Assembly: GCF_900188315.1 (NCBI RefSeq)
Contig: NZ_LT897781.1
Location: forward strand, 3,720,001-3,784,000
Reading direction: 5' to 3'
Source of the DNA: Marinobacter sp. es.042
Lineage (GTDB): Bacteria; Pseudomonadota; Gammaproteobacteria; Pseudomonadales; Oleiphilaceae
Length of the DNA stretch: 64,000 bases
Positions 43,777 to 53,376 of the stretch are shown here, one piece after another. The position numbers and the translations under genes are program-made. Position 1 is the first letter of the stretch. Every line of letters begins with the position of its first letter. The notes beneath the pieces were generated by a model. It did not search any database. It saw only the letters and a program-made list of their open reading frames with translations, and was not told where the DNA came from.

Positions 43777-44526
43777 TCAGAGGTTTTCCGGCAGGCTGAA
43801 CGGGTCCGGGTGATGGTCGAGAATGTTGCGCATCACCCGCTGTTCCCGGGAAACCAGCCGGTCGATCAGCAGCTCCACATCGTCCATCTTCCGGAAGGCG
43901 GAATAGCCCCGGTGCAGGAAGCTGTGCAGATCCGTCAGATCGGCCATCTCTGCCGGGCCCCGGGTCATCGATAGCAGCCATCCAAGGGTGCGGTTGCGGA
44001 CATACCGATCAAGTTGCTGGCCAACGTCTGCCACCAGGGTAATCTGTTTCTTTCTCTGCGCCAGCCGTCGGCTCTCCCGGTAGGCGGCACAATAGGCGTC
44101 AGTGGTGATTGCCCGCGCAGACACACCCTGTTGATGGAACAGTTCGGCGAGCTCCAGGTCCAGCTGCTGGGTGATCAGGTTCAGTTCCACGAGGCCGGCG
44201 AAGGTGTCCAGCAGATTATCTGGCAACCACTTCACCATTTTGGGAAACACCCGATCAATATTGTCGTCCCGGCGGGTCATGCCGGCCGGGGCATAGAGGT
44301 CGGTCAGCAGAAATTCAAGGCCGCGGTGATATCCGGGATGGCGATAAAGATCCTCATGGGTCGACTTCAGCCGCTCCGCCTGCCAGTCGGCGACGGAGAC
44401 GGCGTGTTCCATAAGCGGATGCTCGGCTTTCAGGCGCCGGAAATCATGGTAGTCCAGAAGCAGTTGCTGCAGCCGGCGAGCGCTTTCAGAGCGGGCTTCG
44501 GTAGCGACGAGGCGCTCACGGTACAT
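43777..44526 (-). CDS. FFLEELY motif protein
   Basis: About 250 residues from ATG 44526 (MYRERLVATE); an ATG at 44541 adds five residues. Helical throughout. 'YHRGLEFLLTDLYAP' carries the family's FFLxxLY motif in diverged form, and 'DYHDFRRLKAEHPLME' and 'LPENL' at the end also suit the family, which has no known function. It converges on the PHA-related gene with a 20-base gap. Confidence 0.75.
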   Translation of the reverse strand: MYRERLVATEARSESARRLQQLLLDYHDFRRLKAEHPLMEHAVSVADWQAERLKSTHEDLYRHPGYHRGLEFLLTDLYAPAGMTRRDDNIDRVFPKMVKWLPDNLLDTFAGLVELNLITQQLDLELAELFHQQGVSARAITTDAYCAAYRESRRLAQRKKQITLVADVGQQLDRYVRNRTLGWLLSMTRGPAEMADLTDLHSFLHRGYSAFRKMDDVELLIDRLVSREQRVMRNILDHHPDPFSLPENL

Positions 44527-44609
44527 GGGCGGTGGCTCCACTAAACCTGAGGAAAAGAGCGTAGTTTAGCGGAGCTGCAGTGGTCTTGCAGCAGGGTGTA
44601 AGCCGGGCG

Positions 44610-45533
44610 TCAGCCCTGCGCGGCTGTCGGGAGCGTTTCGAACCCCGGAACCCATTCCTTGCTGTCCAGCGTAATGAAGTGGCTCGGTGCCTCGGTTTCC
44701 ACGATGCGCATGGTGGTCGGGCTCTGGCGGGCGCTGGCCAGCATGGATGAGCGATCGAGAATGCGATCTACGGCAGGGATCAGGAAGGTGCCGTGGCGCA
44801 CATGACCGTAGACACTGCTGTCCGTCCGCGCCATCCAGTCCATGATGTTCTCGATGTTACGAACAATTGTCAGGTGATCCTTGGTGGCTGAGAACAGCTT
44901 GCTCAACAGCTGCTTCTTGCGCGGGTTCATCTTGCCGAAAAAGGTCTGGCCATAGGCTGACGACGGAGCGCTGTTGATCAGCCGGATCAGCCAGGGCCAC
45001 ATGCCGTGACTGACCGGTTCCAGAATGGTGGTTACCAGAGCTGAGAGCTTGCCGTTGGGGAGTACCGGTGCCTCCAGAACCACTTCCACGTCATCATAGA
45101 GCTCGGGCCATTGCTTGATGGCCTCGAGAATTACCGCTCCGCCACGGGAATGTCCATGAACCCGGATGTTCTGAGTAGTCGGCAGGCTGGAGAGCGCCTG
45201 GTTAAGAATGCAGGCGTCGTACTCGATCGTGCCTTCCAGCTGCTTGATCGGCACTTCCCATTCCGGCGTCTCCGGCGTAACGCCGTTTACCGGGATGTGG
45301 TAGTTACTGCAGGTGAGCAGGATAAGTTCAGTGGTCGGCGCTTCATAGGCCTGGGTGAAGTAGCAGTGATTTTCCAGAAAACCGTGCACGCCAATTACGG
45401 TCTGCTCCGCTTTGCCGCTGTGGTTGCGAACGGAAACAGCGCCCTTGCCGACGCGATACACATGCCCGGAAAACATTTCCGAGTAGGCGCTTTCAATCGG
45501 TTTGATCAGCTTGCGAACATGGCTCGCTTTCAT
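44610..45533 (-). CDS. Alpha/beta hydrolase
   Basis: 307 residues from ATG 45533 (MKASHVRKL). 'VIGVHGFLENHCYF' (oxyanion loop) and the nucleophile elbow 'VHGHSRGGAVILEAI' (GHSRGG, Ser) mark an alpha/beta hydrolase. A candidate catalytic His is in 'APSHFITLD' near the end. Substrate unknown; the next gene makes storage lipids, so a lipase/esterase role is possible. The 360 bp between this gene and the wax ester synthase hold no convincing gene, only a divergent promoter region. Confidence 0.78.
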   Translation of the reverse strand: MKASHVRKLIKPIESAYSEMFSGHVYRVGKGAVSVRNHSGKAEQTVIGVHGFLENHCYFTQAYEAPTTELILLTCSNYHIPVNGVTPETPEWEVPIKQLEGTIEYDACILNQALSSLPTTQNIRVHGHSRGGAVILEAIKQWPELYDDVEVVLEAPVLPNGKLSALVTTILEPVSHGMWPWLIRLINSAPSSAYGQTFFGKMNPRKKQLLSKLFSATKDHLTIVRNIENIMDWMARTDSSVYGHVRHGTFLIPAVDRILDRSSMLASARQSPTTMRIVETEAPSHFITLDSKEWVPGFETLPTAAQG

Positions 45534-45894
45534 AACTGTTCTCCCACCCAGCACGGCAATGGCCTGTTGTTGGAATTTGGTTGTGCTGGTAAGCCTTTTG
45601 TACCCCGATCATCTCGTTATGTTACTGGCTCTGAGTACGGATTTTTTGATGTCTCAGGGCCAATCGATCACGGATCGGCAGCGTTTAATAACCATTGCAC
45701 CAAGGCTTATAACCAGTATAGGGCTGAACATTTACTCACGTGTAATTTTTTGTAACAGCGTGCGCTGGTGCCGCATATGGAGACGGCGCGGCTTGTCTGG
45801 CACAATGCGGAGTTCGGTTTTTACTTAGGGCGCCTCCTGCTTGGCATTGGATCCAGGGCCCCTTTCTTCATTACTTCTCCAGGGACGTTCGGGT

Positions 45895-47301
45895 TTGAGT
45901 CACGAGCAATCGCATCTCCTGCTACCTGCTGATTCGGCCTGGCTGGCCCTGGAGCGCCCGGAAAACCCCATGACCATCACCGTGATGCTGCGGGTTGATG
46001 GGCTCACTGCGCCCCGTTTCAGGGAGTTTCTTCGGGTGTACTGGATGGCCTGGGAGCGTTTCCGGTACATGCCCGTCAAACGCTCACCTGCCTGGTGGTG
46101 GGAGCAGGATCCGACGTTTGATGTTAGCCACCACCTTGATGTGGTTGTGGATCGTTTCACGCCCGACAGCCTTCAGGAATGGGTGTCCGCGCGTCTGAAC
46201 CAGCCTCTGCCCATGTATCGCCCGCGCTGGAAATTCTGGCTTGCGCCCAATGCCGAGGGTGGGGCGGTGCTGCTGCTGCGCATTCACCACTGTTACGCCG
46301 ATGGCCTGTCTCTGCTGGGCATCTTTGACCGACTGTGCCCATCCTCTCCCCAGCAGCATCCCGCCATTTACGGCGCCCCCGAAATCGCGGAGCTGTCACG
46401 CTGGACGGCTGCGGCAAAGGCCTGGTTCGGGCAACTGATGGCATCCGAAGAGCCTTCTGAAGAATCCCACGGTGCTGGCAATGCAGACCGGTCCGCCGGT
46501 AATCAATGGCAGGACGCGGGTCGCTTGCTGGAGCGGGTCGCCCAGAAGAGCCTGAAGCTGGTCAATGAATTTTCGGAGTTCCTGGTGGAGCCGGAAGACA
46601 CGGCGACGGATCTCAGGCAGCCGCTGCTGGGGAGGCGACATTGTCGCTGGTCCGAGCCGGTGCCCCTCGACCGCTTCAGAAGCATTGCCCGAGCAACCAA
46701 TGTAACCATCAACGATGTGTTGCTGAGCTGTGTGGCGGCGGCTGTGCGCACCCGCCTGGGCATTGAAGGCGAGGACCTCGATGAAGCCGTGCTGCATGCC
46801 GCCGTACCGGTGGATATTCGCAGTCGCCTGCCCGAGGAGCTCAAGCCGGCACCCGGCGCGCTGGGCAACTATTTTGGCACCGTGTTTGTACCTTTGCCGG
46901 TGGATGGTGAAAGTCCCCTCGAGCGACTTTTCCGCATCAAGCACGAAACCCGCCGTCTTAAGAAAAGCTGGCAGCCCGGCATTGCCTGGGGTCTCGCGGC
47001 CAGCGCCACGATTGTTCCAGAGCCTTGGCGGGAGCCGTTGGCCGAGGTGTTCTACCGCAAGGCCAGTGCCGTGGTGTCCAACGTGCCCGGCACTCCGGAG
47101 GCCCGGTATATTGCCGGCTGCCGGATAACCGAACAGATGTTCTGGGTGCCCCAGGCCGGGGATATCGGTTTGGGCATCAGCATTGTCAGCTACGCCGACC
47201 AGGTGCAGTTTGGCGTCGTTGCCGATGAGGCGGTGATGGCCGACCCCGAAGACTTCCTCAACGACTGCCTGCAGGAACTGGCTCAGTTTCCGGGCGATTA
47301 A
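45895..47301 (+). CDS. Wax ester synthase / diacylglycerol acyltransferase
   Basis: Joins fatty acyl-CoA to long-chain alcohols or diacylglycerol, making storage lipid. The catalytic motif 'HHCYADG' is intact, with 'LLPADSAWLALERPENPM' at the N-terminus and 'VVSNVPGTPEARYIAG' and 'GISIVSYADQVQFGVVAD' in the C-terminal half, all WS/DGAT marks. Start uncertain: TTG 45895 has AGGGA eight bases upstream and gives 468 residues; TTG 45841 would add 18. Typical of Marinobacter and Alcanivorax. Confidence 0.88.
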   Translation: MSHEQSHLLLPADSAWLALERPENPMTITVMLRVDGLTAPRFREFLRVYWMAWERFRYMPVKRSPAWWWEQDPTFDVSHHLDVVVDRFTPDSLQEWVSARLNQPLPMYRPRWKFWLAPNAEGGAVLLLRIHHCYADGLSLLGIFDRLCPSSPQQHPAIYGAPEIAELSRWTAAAKAWFGQLMASEEPSEESHGAGNADRSAGNQWQDAGRLLERVAQKSLKLVNEFSEFLVEPEDTATDLRQPLLGRRHCRWSEPVPLDRFRSIARATNVTINDVLLSCVAAAVRTRLGIEGEDLDEAVLHAAVPVDIRSRLPEELKPAPGALGNYFGTVFVPLPVDGESPLERLFRIKHETRRLKKSWQPGIAWGLAASATIVPEPWREPLAEVFYRKASAVVSNVPGTPEARYIAGCRITEQMFWVPQAGDIGLGISIVSYADQVQFGVVADEAVMADPEDFLNDCLQELAQFPGD

Positions 47302-47339
47302 GGCGGGTATTCGATCTTAAAGTTTTGTGCCTCTAAAGG

Positions 47340-48125
47340 TCAGGCAGCCTGATTCCGGGCTGTCTCGCTGACCGACTGGTGAATGTCTTCGAACAGTTTT
47401 CGATCTGTCTGCCCGATCGGCAAGTCGTAGGTGATGGTGGCACCAAATGCCTGTGGGTCATGGGGATCGTTGCGCACCTTGTCGAACACCAGCAGTCGGG
47501 TGCCCAGGTAAAACCCTTCCTTCAGATCGTGGGTCACCATGAAGATGGTGGTGCCGGTCTCCTGCCAGAGTTTCAGCAGAAGATCGTGCATGTCACCGCG
47601 AATACCCGGGTCCAATGCGCCGAAAGGCTCATCCAGCAGCAGAACCCGTGGCCGCATGATCAGCGACTGGGCTATCGCGAGTCGCTGCTGCATGCCGCCA
47701 GAGAGTTCGTGAGGCCATTTGTTGGCCGATGGGCTCAGGCCCACTGACTCCAGCATGGCATCCACTTTCTCCAGGGCTTCCTTGCGGGCAGCGCCGAACA
47801 GCTTGCCCAGCCAGGGTTTCTGTTCCAGTTCCAGACCCATCAGCACGTTCTGGCGCACCGTTAGATGCGGGAATACCGAGTAGCGCTGGAATACGATGCC
47901 CCGGTTTCGGTCCGGCTCGCCGGGGAAGGCCTCGCCCTCCAGGAGCAGTTCGCCGCGGGTCTGGGTTTCCTGGCCTAAAAGCATTTTCAGGAACGTGGAC
48001 TTGCCACACCCGGAGGCGCCCACGAGGGTGCAGAATTCGCCCTGTTTCACGCTCAGGTTCAGGTTCTCCAGGATCACCTGTTCGCCGTATTCCTTCCAGA
48101 GATTGTTGACAGTAATGAAGCTCAT
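47340..48125 (-). CDS. ABC transporter ATP-binding protein, guanidine-riboswitch operon
   Basis: 261 residues from ATG 48125, which shares one base with the permease stop; a longer frame exists but overlaps the permease. NitT/TauT class: Walker A 'GASGCGKSTFLKML', Q-loop 'IVFQRYSVFPHLTV', signature 'ELSGGMQQRLAIAQSL', Walker B 'VLLLDEPFGALD', H-loop 'VTHDLKEGFYL'. Its operon lies behind a guanidine-I riboswitch, so it likely energises guanidine import with the permease here and the binding protein at 55875. Confidence 0.9.
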   Translation of the reverse strand: MSFITVNNLWKEYGEQVILENLNLSVKQGEFCTLVGASGCGKSTFLKMLLGQETQTRGELLLEGEAFPGEPDRNRGIVFQRYSVFPHLTVRQNVLMGLELEQKPWLGKLFGAARKEALEKVDAMLESVGLSPSANKWPHELSGGMQQRLAIAQSLIMRPRVLLLDEPFGALDPGIRGDMHDLLLKLWQETGTTIFMVTHDLKEGFYLGTRLLVFDKVRNDPHDPQAFGATITYDLPIGQTDRKLFEDIHQSVSETARNQAA

Positions 48126-48940
48126 CAGTGGCCTCCTGCGTTGTACCAGGGGAACAGCCTGCGGTTTGCCAGACGCAGGCACTGGTCGATAACAATGGCG
48201 AGAATGGTGATCCAGATGACATAGGGCAGTATCACGTCCATGGCCAGGTAGCGCCGCACCAGGAAGATCCGGTAGCCGAGCCCTTCGGTGGAAGCAATCG
48301 CCTCGGCAGCAATCAGGAACAGCCAGGCGGGGCCAAGGCTAAGGCGCACGGCGTCGATCAGGCGGGGCAGCACCTGGGGCAGGGCCATGCGGGTGATCAC
48401 CTGCCAGGAATTGGCACCCAGGGTCTGGATCTTGATCAGTTGCTCGCCGGGAAGTTCGCGGACCCGCTGGGCCACATCCCGCATCATGATGGGCGCGGTG
48501 CCGATCACGATCAGCATGACTTTGGAAAGCTCGCCCAGCCCGAACACAATGAAGAGTATGGGTAGTATGGCCAGGGGCGGCACCATGGAGAGCGCGGAGA
48601 CCAGAGGCGCCAGGTTGGCCCTGACCAGTGGCAACACCCCATTGAGAATACCCACCACCAGCGCCAGCGAGGCGGCGATACCGACGCCCATTCCAAGACG
48701 CGCCAGACTGGCGGTCGTGTCCTGCCACATCAGGTAGTCGCCGCTGCGACGGTCTTCCTGAAAAGCCATGCGATCCACGGCAGCGGTCATCTGCTCCAGA
48801 CCTGGAAGGAGTTTGTCATTGGGGTTGTCTGCCAGGCGCTCCTGAGAGGCCAGGCTGTAGATGAGCATGATCAACAGAAAGGGCAGCAGGCCCAGCAGGG
48901 TAGCGGAAACACGCCCGGGGTGATGGTTGATCATTCGCAT
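48125..48940 (-). CDS. ABC transporter permease, guanidine-riboswitch operon
   Basis: 271 residues from ATG 48940 (GAGGAGA seven bases upstream). Six predicted membrane helices; the EAA-type loop 'LPGEQLIKIQTLGANSWQVITRMALPQVLPRLI' is typical of nitrate/taurine-class permeases. Similar permeases are annotated 'urea carboxylase-related'. First gene after the riboswitch at 49009-49104; a hairpin at 48976-49004 (AATCGC/GCGATT outer stem) lies between and may be the expression platform. Confidence 0.9.
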   Translation of the reverse strand: MRMINHHPGRVSATLLGLLPFLLIMLIYSLASQERLADNPNDKLLPGLEQMTAAVDRMAFQEDRRSGDYLMWQDTTASLARLGMGVGIAASLALVVGILNGVLPLVRANLAPLVSALSMVPPLAILPILFIVFGLGELSKVMLIVIGTAPIMMRDVAQRVRELPGEQLIKIQTLGANSWQVITRMALPQVLPRLIDAVRLSLGPAWLFLIAAEAIASTEGLGYRIFLVRRYLAMDVILPYVIWITILAIVIDQCLRLANRRLFPWYNAGGH

Positions 48941-49008
48941 GAATCGTCTCCTCTGGTTACACAACACGGCAAGGTAATCGCGGGTAACAGCGTCCCTTGC
49001 GATTCAGT

Positions 49009-49104
49009 CTCCCGGGCTTTTGTCCCGCCGTGTAACCTCCCCAGAGGTCGGTAACTCTCGGACCAGCCATCCGGGAATCTTGACTGCCCGGACCGGAACC
49101 CTAG
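49009..49104 (-). ncRNA. Guanidine-I (ykkC) riboswitch upstream of ABC permease
   Basis: The minus strand shows, in order, CTAGGGTTCCGG, CTGGTCCGAGAG and ACACGGCGGGACAAAAGCCC followed by GGGAG, the conserved blocks of the guanidine-I aptamer. It lies 69 bases before the permease start. Guanidine binding should turn the transporter operon on. Confidence 0.95.
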
Positions 49105-49191
49105 TCACCCATTTTGTCCGTCGCTCTGTCTGCGGTGTTGTGAACAGTGCTTTGAACGGATCGGGTTTTTGAAAACCGTCAGTCGGAAACA

Positions 49192-49209
49192 GTGCAGATG
49201 GCATGCCAG
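49192..49209 (-). promoter_or_regulatory. Sigma-54-like promoter before riboswitch 1
   Basis: Minus strand CTGGCATGCCATCTGCACT: GG and GC spaced by ten bases, as in -24/-12 promoters (TGGCAYR-N4-YTGCA). It would start transcription about 80 bases before the riboswitch. The same pattern precedes riboswitch 2. Confidence 0.5.
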
Positions 49210-49299
49210 ATCCGAAGAGCGGGCGAAAACGGGTCATCCCGGCAAAGGCATCGGCAAAAATATGCACCGGGTTGGTGCGGCATAGGTTCGGGTGCTCGA

Positions 49300-50331
49300 T
49301 CATGACGACTTTCCCGCGAGCAAAGCCCGGGCGGCCGCAAGGATGCGATTGTGGCTTGCAGCCTCCCGGCCCGCACCACCGGCAACGTGGCCCCAGTCCG
49401 ATTCCAGCGATTCCACGGTTGCGCCGGGCATCCGGCGGCCATCCTCACTGGCGTCCTCCCGGGTAAAATAGAGATCGGTGGTGCAGGGCATCATTCGGGT
49501 AGGCATGGCAACGGCAGAGAGCGCCGCTTCGTAATCCATGCCAAATACGGGGTTGTCGCTGATATCGCCGTTCTGCCAGGTGTTCAGTACGGTGAGCAGA
49601 TCATTGGCGTCCTGGCCCAGATGATCCTGCTCCCAGAATCGAAGCAGCTCTTCAATGGAGCCAAAACCCTGTTCGCGCCAGAGCTCGTGACGGAAAAACG
49701 CCTGGGAATAAGCCCAGCCCGCATAAACCCGGCCGAAGGCCCGGAGTCCGCGTTCGGGTGGAGTCCGGTAGCGGCCATTCTCGAAGGCGTGGTCACAGGT
49801 CAGTGCCGCCTTTACGCCCTCAAGAAATACCCGGTTGTGGGGATAGCACCGCGCGGTGCAGCAGGTGGCCAGCACTGCGCGCACCTGCGTCGGAAACAAA
49901 CAGCCCCACTGCAGCGCCTGTATCCCGCCCATGGACCAGCCCATCACCAGCGCGATCCGGGCGTCTCCGAAGATGTCCTCCACCAACCGCTTTTGTAGCA
50001 TCACGTTGTCATACAGGGACACGGCAGGAAAGCCCGGGCCGCCCTGTGCTCCGGCGGTGTTCGAGGGTGAGGATGATTCGCCTGCGCCCAACAAAGCGGG
50101 AATAACGATGCAGTAACGCTCCGGATCGAGGGGGCTGTTGCCTCCAACCCACGGGTGATTACCCGCGGCTGCACCACCGTAGTACGTGGGCAGCATAATC
50201 AGGTTGTCTTTTGGTGCATTCAGCTCTCCGATGCGGTGGTACCGCAATCTCGCGGAGCGCAACGTTTCGCCGGAAGTCAGAGGCAGGTCACCTGCTTCGT
50301 AATCTTCTACAAGCCATTGCTTCGACGCCAT
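49300..50331 (-). CDS. Alpha/beta hydrolase of the homoserine acetyltransferase (MetX-like) type
   Basis: 343 residues from ATG 50331, where GAGAGGGAA precedes; the longer frame has no family match. 'VMGWSMGGIQALQW' is the nucleophile elbow (GWSMGG, Ser) and 'SDWGHVAGG' holds the probable catalytic His; 'YYGGAAAGNHPW' is the oxyanion region. The MetX-like fold includes hydrolases as well as acyltransferases, and no methionine genes are near. Divergent from the type III glutamine synthetase gene, so a nitrogen-related hydrolase is possible. Confidence 0.8.
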   Translation of the reverse strand: MASKQWLVEDYEAGDLPLTSGETLRSARLRYHRIGELNAPKDNLIMLPTYYGGAAAGNHPWVGGNSPLDPERYCIVIPALLGAGESSSPSNTAGAQGGPGFPAVSLYDNVMLQKRLVEDIFGDARIALVMGWSMGGIQALQWGCLFPTQVRAVLATCCTARCYPHNRVFLEGVKAALTCDHAFENGRYRTPPERGLRAFGRVYAGWAYSQAFFRHELWREQGFGSIEELLRFWEQDHLGQDANDLLTVLNTWQNGDISDNPVFGMDYEAALSAVAMPTRMMPCTTDLYFTREDASEDGRRMPGATVESLESDWGHVAGGAGREAASHNRILAAARALLAGKSS

Positions 50332-50485
50332 TTTCCCCTCTCTTTCAGGCTGACTGTTTGCCTGAAGTCTCTCGCCTTCGCTCTTATATATACACGCTGG
50401 CATGTATGTTGAATGGCAAAAACAAAGAAAGAAACGTGCCAGAACCCAAACTGATTGCCCGCATGACGGGCCGGAGAAAAACAGG

Positions 50486-51844
50486 ATGACGGAATTGACC
50501 AACACCCAGGCCCTGAAAGAGAAGCTCACAGAGGAAGGTGTGAAATACGCCATTGCCAGCTACGTGGACATCCACGGTGTGACCAAAGGCAAGTTCGTGC
50601 CCGTGGCTCACCTGGGGCAAATGATGGAAGGCTCGGAGCTTTACACAGGCGCCGCCCTGGATGGCGTGCCCCAGGATATCTCCGACGACGAGGTCGCCTC
50701 CATGCCGGATGCCGATGGGCTGGCCATCTGCCCCTGGAATCGCCAACTGGCCTGGTTCCCGGGCAACCTGTTCCTGAACGGCGCGCCTTTCGAAGCCTGT
50801 TCCCGGAATATTCTACGGCGTCAGCTGAGTGCGGCGGCGGATATGGGGTATCGCTTCAATCTCGGTATTGAAACCGAGTTCTTCCTGTTCCGGGATACCG
50901 AGGATGGCGGCTTTGCCCCGCTGAGTGATCGCGACAACCTGGGCAAGCCCTGTTACGACCCCCGCACGCTCATGGACAACCTGCCCATCATGGATGAGCT
51001 GGTAGACGCCATGAACGAGCTGGGCTGGGATGTGTACTCGTTTGATCACGAAGACGCCAACGGCCAGTTTGAAACCGACTTCAAATATGCCGACGCCCTG
51101 ACCATGTCCGACCGCCTGGTGTTCTTCCGGATGATGGCCAACGAGATTGCCCGCAAACATGGCGCTTTCGCCAGTTTCATGCCCAAGCCCTTTGCCGACC
51201 GCACCGGCAGTGGCGCCCACTACAATATGTCGCTGGCGGATCTGAAAACCGGCGAAAACCTGTTCGAGCCCAAGGGCGACGATCTGCACAACTGCGGCAT
51301 CAGCAAGATCGCCTATCACTTCACCGCAGGTGTGCTGAAACACGGCGCGGCCATCAGTGCCGTGATTGCGCCGACAGTGAACAGCTACAAACGGCTCGTT
51401 CGCCAGGGCAGCATGTCGGGTTCCACCTGGGCACCGGTGTTCATGTGTTATGGCTCCAACAACCGCACCAATATGATCCGGATCCCCGGCATGGGCGGGC
51501 GCATCGAATGCCGTGCCGCGGACATTGCCTGCAATCCCTATCTTGGCAGCGCGCTGATTCTCGCTGCAGGGTTGGAAGGCATCCGTGAAGGTCTGGACGC
51601 GGGCGCACCCCACCACGAGAACATGTACAACTACAGCGATGCTGAAATCGCCGAGCAGGGCATCGAGTATCTGCCGAGGAACCTCGGCGAGGCGGTGGAG
51701 GCCTTTGAGGCCGATCCGCTGGCGAAAGAAGTCTTCGGTGAAGCCATGTTCAACAGCTTCATCGACTTCAAGAAAGGCGAGTGGGAGAGCTATCAGAACC
51801 ACGTCTCTTCCTGGGAATTGGATCGTTACCTGAAGATGTTCTGA
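50486..51844 (+). CDS. glnT: Type III glutamate-ammonia ligase (GlnT-like)
   Basis: 452 residues from ATG 50486 (GGAGA upstream). Glutamine synthetase fold: 'VKYAIASYVDIHGVTKGK' N-terminal beta-grasp, 'NLGIETEFFLF' (metal Glu), 'FDHEDANGQFETDF', 'FMPKPFADRTGSGAHYNMSL' (ATP/metal loop) and 'NNRTNMIRIP'. GlnT-type enzymes make glutamine or gamma-glutamyl-amides such as gamma-glutamylmethylamide; which one cannot be decided. Divergent from the MetX-like gene. Located between the two guanidine riboswitch operons, it may capture released ammonia. Confidence 0.88.
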   Translation: MTELTNTQALKEKLTEEGVKYAIASYVDIHGVTKGKFVPVAHLGQMMEGSELYTGAALDGVPQDISDDEVASMPDADGLAICPWNRQLAWFPGNLFLNGAPFEACSRNILRRQLSAAADMGYRFNLGIETEFFLFRDTEDGGFAPLSDRDNLGKPCYDPRTLMDNLPIMDELVDAMNELGWDVYSFDHEDANGQFETDFKYADALTMSDRLVFFRMMANEIARKHGAFASFMPKPFADRTGSGAHYNMSLADLKTGENLFEPKGDDLHNCGISKIAYHFTAGVLKHGAAISAVIAPTVNSYKRLVRQGSMSGSTWAPVFMCYGSNNRTNMIRIPGMGGRIECRAADIACNPYLGSALILAAGLEGIREGLDAGAPHHENMYNYSDAEIAEQGIEYLPRNLGEAVEAFEADPLAKEVFGEAMFNSFIDFKKGEWESYQNHVSSWELDRYLKMF

Positions 51845-51859
51845 TAGCCCGTCCGGGGC

Positions 51860-52456
51860 TTATTCCGTGGCGGTTTCGGCGCCCTTGTAAAGCGACTTTA
51901 CCGGCTGGGCAAAGACCTTGCGCACCATGGGTTCGAAGAACTCGAGGGGCAGGGTCTCGCCCTCGGGATCAAAGGCCGGGGAATCGTATTTGCTGACAAA
52001 TTCGATGGTGCGCTCGAAGTGGGGGTGATCCCGATATTCGTTACGCATGTCCCGGTCCATGCCCAGGTAATGGAAGAAGTAGTAGCCCTGGAAGATGGCG
52101 TGATGCTTTACCATCCAGTGATTGGCTTCACTGACAAAGGGCTCCAGCAATACGGCTGCCACATCGGCGTGGTTGTAGGTGCCCAGGGTGTCGCCGATGT
52201 CGTGTAGCAGCGCACAGACCACGTATTCGTCATCCTTGCCATCCCGGTAGGCCAGGGTAGCCGTCTGCAGGCAATGGGACAGCCGGTCGATCGGAAAACC
52301 GCCAAAATCGCCCTCCAGCAGTTTCAGGTGCTCCAGGATTCTGTCCGGAAGCCCTTTGGCAAACTGTCCGAATGACTTTGCGATGGTCTGCCAGTCCTCC
52401 GCCGTGCCGTCTTTCATATGGGTGAACTGCGCCTGGGGCGCATTGACGTCACTCAT
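51860..52456 (-). CDS. HD-domain protein
   Basis: 198 residues. HD metal ligands: 'DRLSHCLQTATLAYRDG' (His), 'CALLHDIGDTL' (HD), 'NHADVAAVLL' (His) and 'SKYDSPAFDP' (late Asp). The layout with 'HHAIFQGYYFFHYLGMD' recalls PhnZ/inositol-oxygenase-like diiron HD oxygenases as much as phosphohydrolases; a cyanamide hydratase-like role is another option. Pairs with the aldolase-like gene 18 bases upstream. Confidence 0.72.
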   Translation of the reverse strand: MSDVNAPQAQFTHMKDGTAEDWQTIAKSFGQFAKGLPDRILEHLKLLEGDFGGFPIDRLSHCLQTATLAYRDGKDDEYVVCALLHDIGDTLGTYNHADVAAVLLEPFVSEANHWMVKHHAIFQGYYFFHYLGMDRDMRNEYRDHPHFERTIEFVSKYDSPAFDPEGETLPLEFFEPMVRKVFAQPVKSLYKGAETATE

Positions 52457-52474
52457 GCTGTATTTCCTCCGAAA

Positions 52475-53245
52475 TTAATCTCTGAAACCGGGATCAATGC
52501 GATCCAGCTTGCGCAGCAGTCCCGGCCAGGCGAGGTTGCCGCCCATACCCTTGGTGACCTGCTTGGCCTGTTCTCGGATCGAACTGAGAATGCCGTCCGG
52601 AATCTGCACCAGCGGCTGGCCCCCGGACATGGCCTGGATCTGGACTTCGCAGGCACGCTGGAGGATGTACATGCCCAGGAAGGCTTCGGCTACGCTGGGC
52701 CCGGTGGTCAGCAGGCCGTGGTTGCGCAGGATCATGAAACGGGCGTGGCCCAGATCCGCCTGCAGGCGCGCTTTTTCGTCTTCCCTCAGAGCCACGCCTT
52801 CGTAGTCGTGGTAGGCAAGACCCGAGAGCGGGAACAGGCTCTGCTGGGACAACGGCAGCAATCCTTCCTTCTGCGCTGAGACAGCCACGCCGGCAGTGGT
52901 GTGGGTGTGCATGACGCAGGCGGCATCCTCACGAATCGCATGGATGGCACTGTGAATGGTGAACCCGGCCGGGTTGATGTCGAAATCGTCAGGATTGACC
53001 TTGTTTCCTTCCTGGTCGATGCGTACCAGGCTGGAGGCCGTGATTTCCTCGAACATCATGCCGTAAGGATTGATCAGGAAATGGTGCTCGTCACCGGGGA
53101 TCCGCAGGGAAATATGCGTGAAGATCAGATCGTCCCAGCCGTAGAGGGCAATCAGGCGGTAGGCGGCGGCAAGATCAACGCGCAGCTGCCATTCTTCAGC
53201 ACTCACCTGTTCTTTCTTGGACGGAATCGATAAGGGTTCAGACAT
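52475..53245 (-). CDS. Class II aldolase/adducin family protein
   Basis: 256 residues from ATG 53245 (AGAGGT upstream). 'DLAAAYRLIALYGWDDLIFTHISLRIP' and 'CVMHTHTTAGVAVS' (zinc HxH), with 'ILRNHGLLTTG' (third zinc His), give the fuculose-aldolase fold. The catalytic Glu of true aldolases is not evident, so it may be a decarboxylase or dehydratase. First gene of a pair with the HD protein; divergent from the Crp/Fnr gene. Confidence 0.85.
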   Translation of the reverse strand: MSEPLSIPSKKEQVSAEEWQLRVDLAAAYRLIALYGWDDLIFTHISLRIPGDEHHFLINPYGMMFEEITASSLVRIDQEGNKVNPDDFDINPAGFTIHSAIHAIREDAACVMHTHTTAGVAVSAQKEGLLPLSQQSLFPLSGLAYHDYEGVALREDEKARLQADLGHARFMILRNHGLLTTGPSVAEAFLGMYILQRACEVQIQAMSGGQPLVQIPDGILSSIREQAKQVTKGMGGNLAWPGLLRKLDRIDPGFRD

Positions 53246-53376
53246 TCGGGTGACCTCTGGGGTGTCCGGTTGTTGTTGGAATGGAACAGCTCCGAGTCTA
53301 GGCCTATTTATGGTCAACAAACTGTCAAATGGTTTACATTTGGGGGCGTTGTCTTGCCAGTTTTCGGAGATTGTTG

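Noticed and set aside
49004..49303. A 99-codon minus-strand frame between the ABC permease and the MetX-like gene
   Set aside because: Its second half is the guanidine-I riboswitch and its middle covers the sigma-54-like promoter; the protein resembles nothing.
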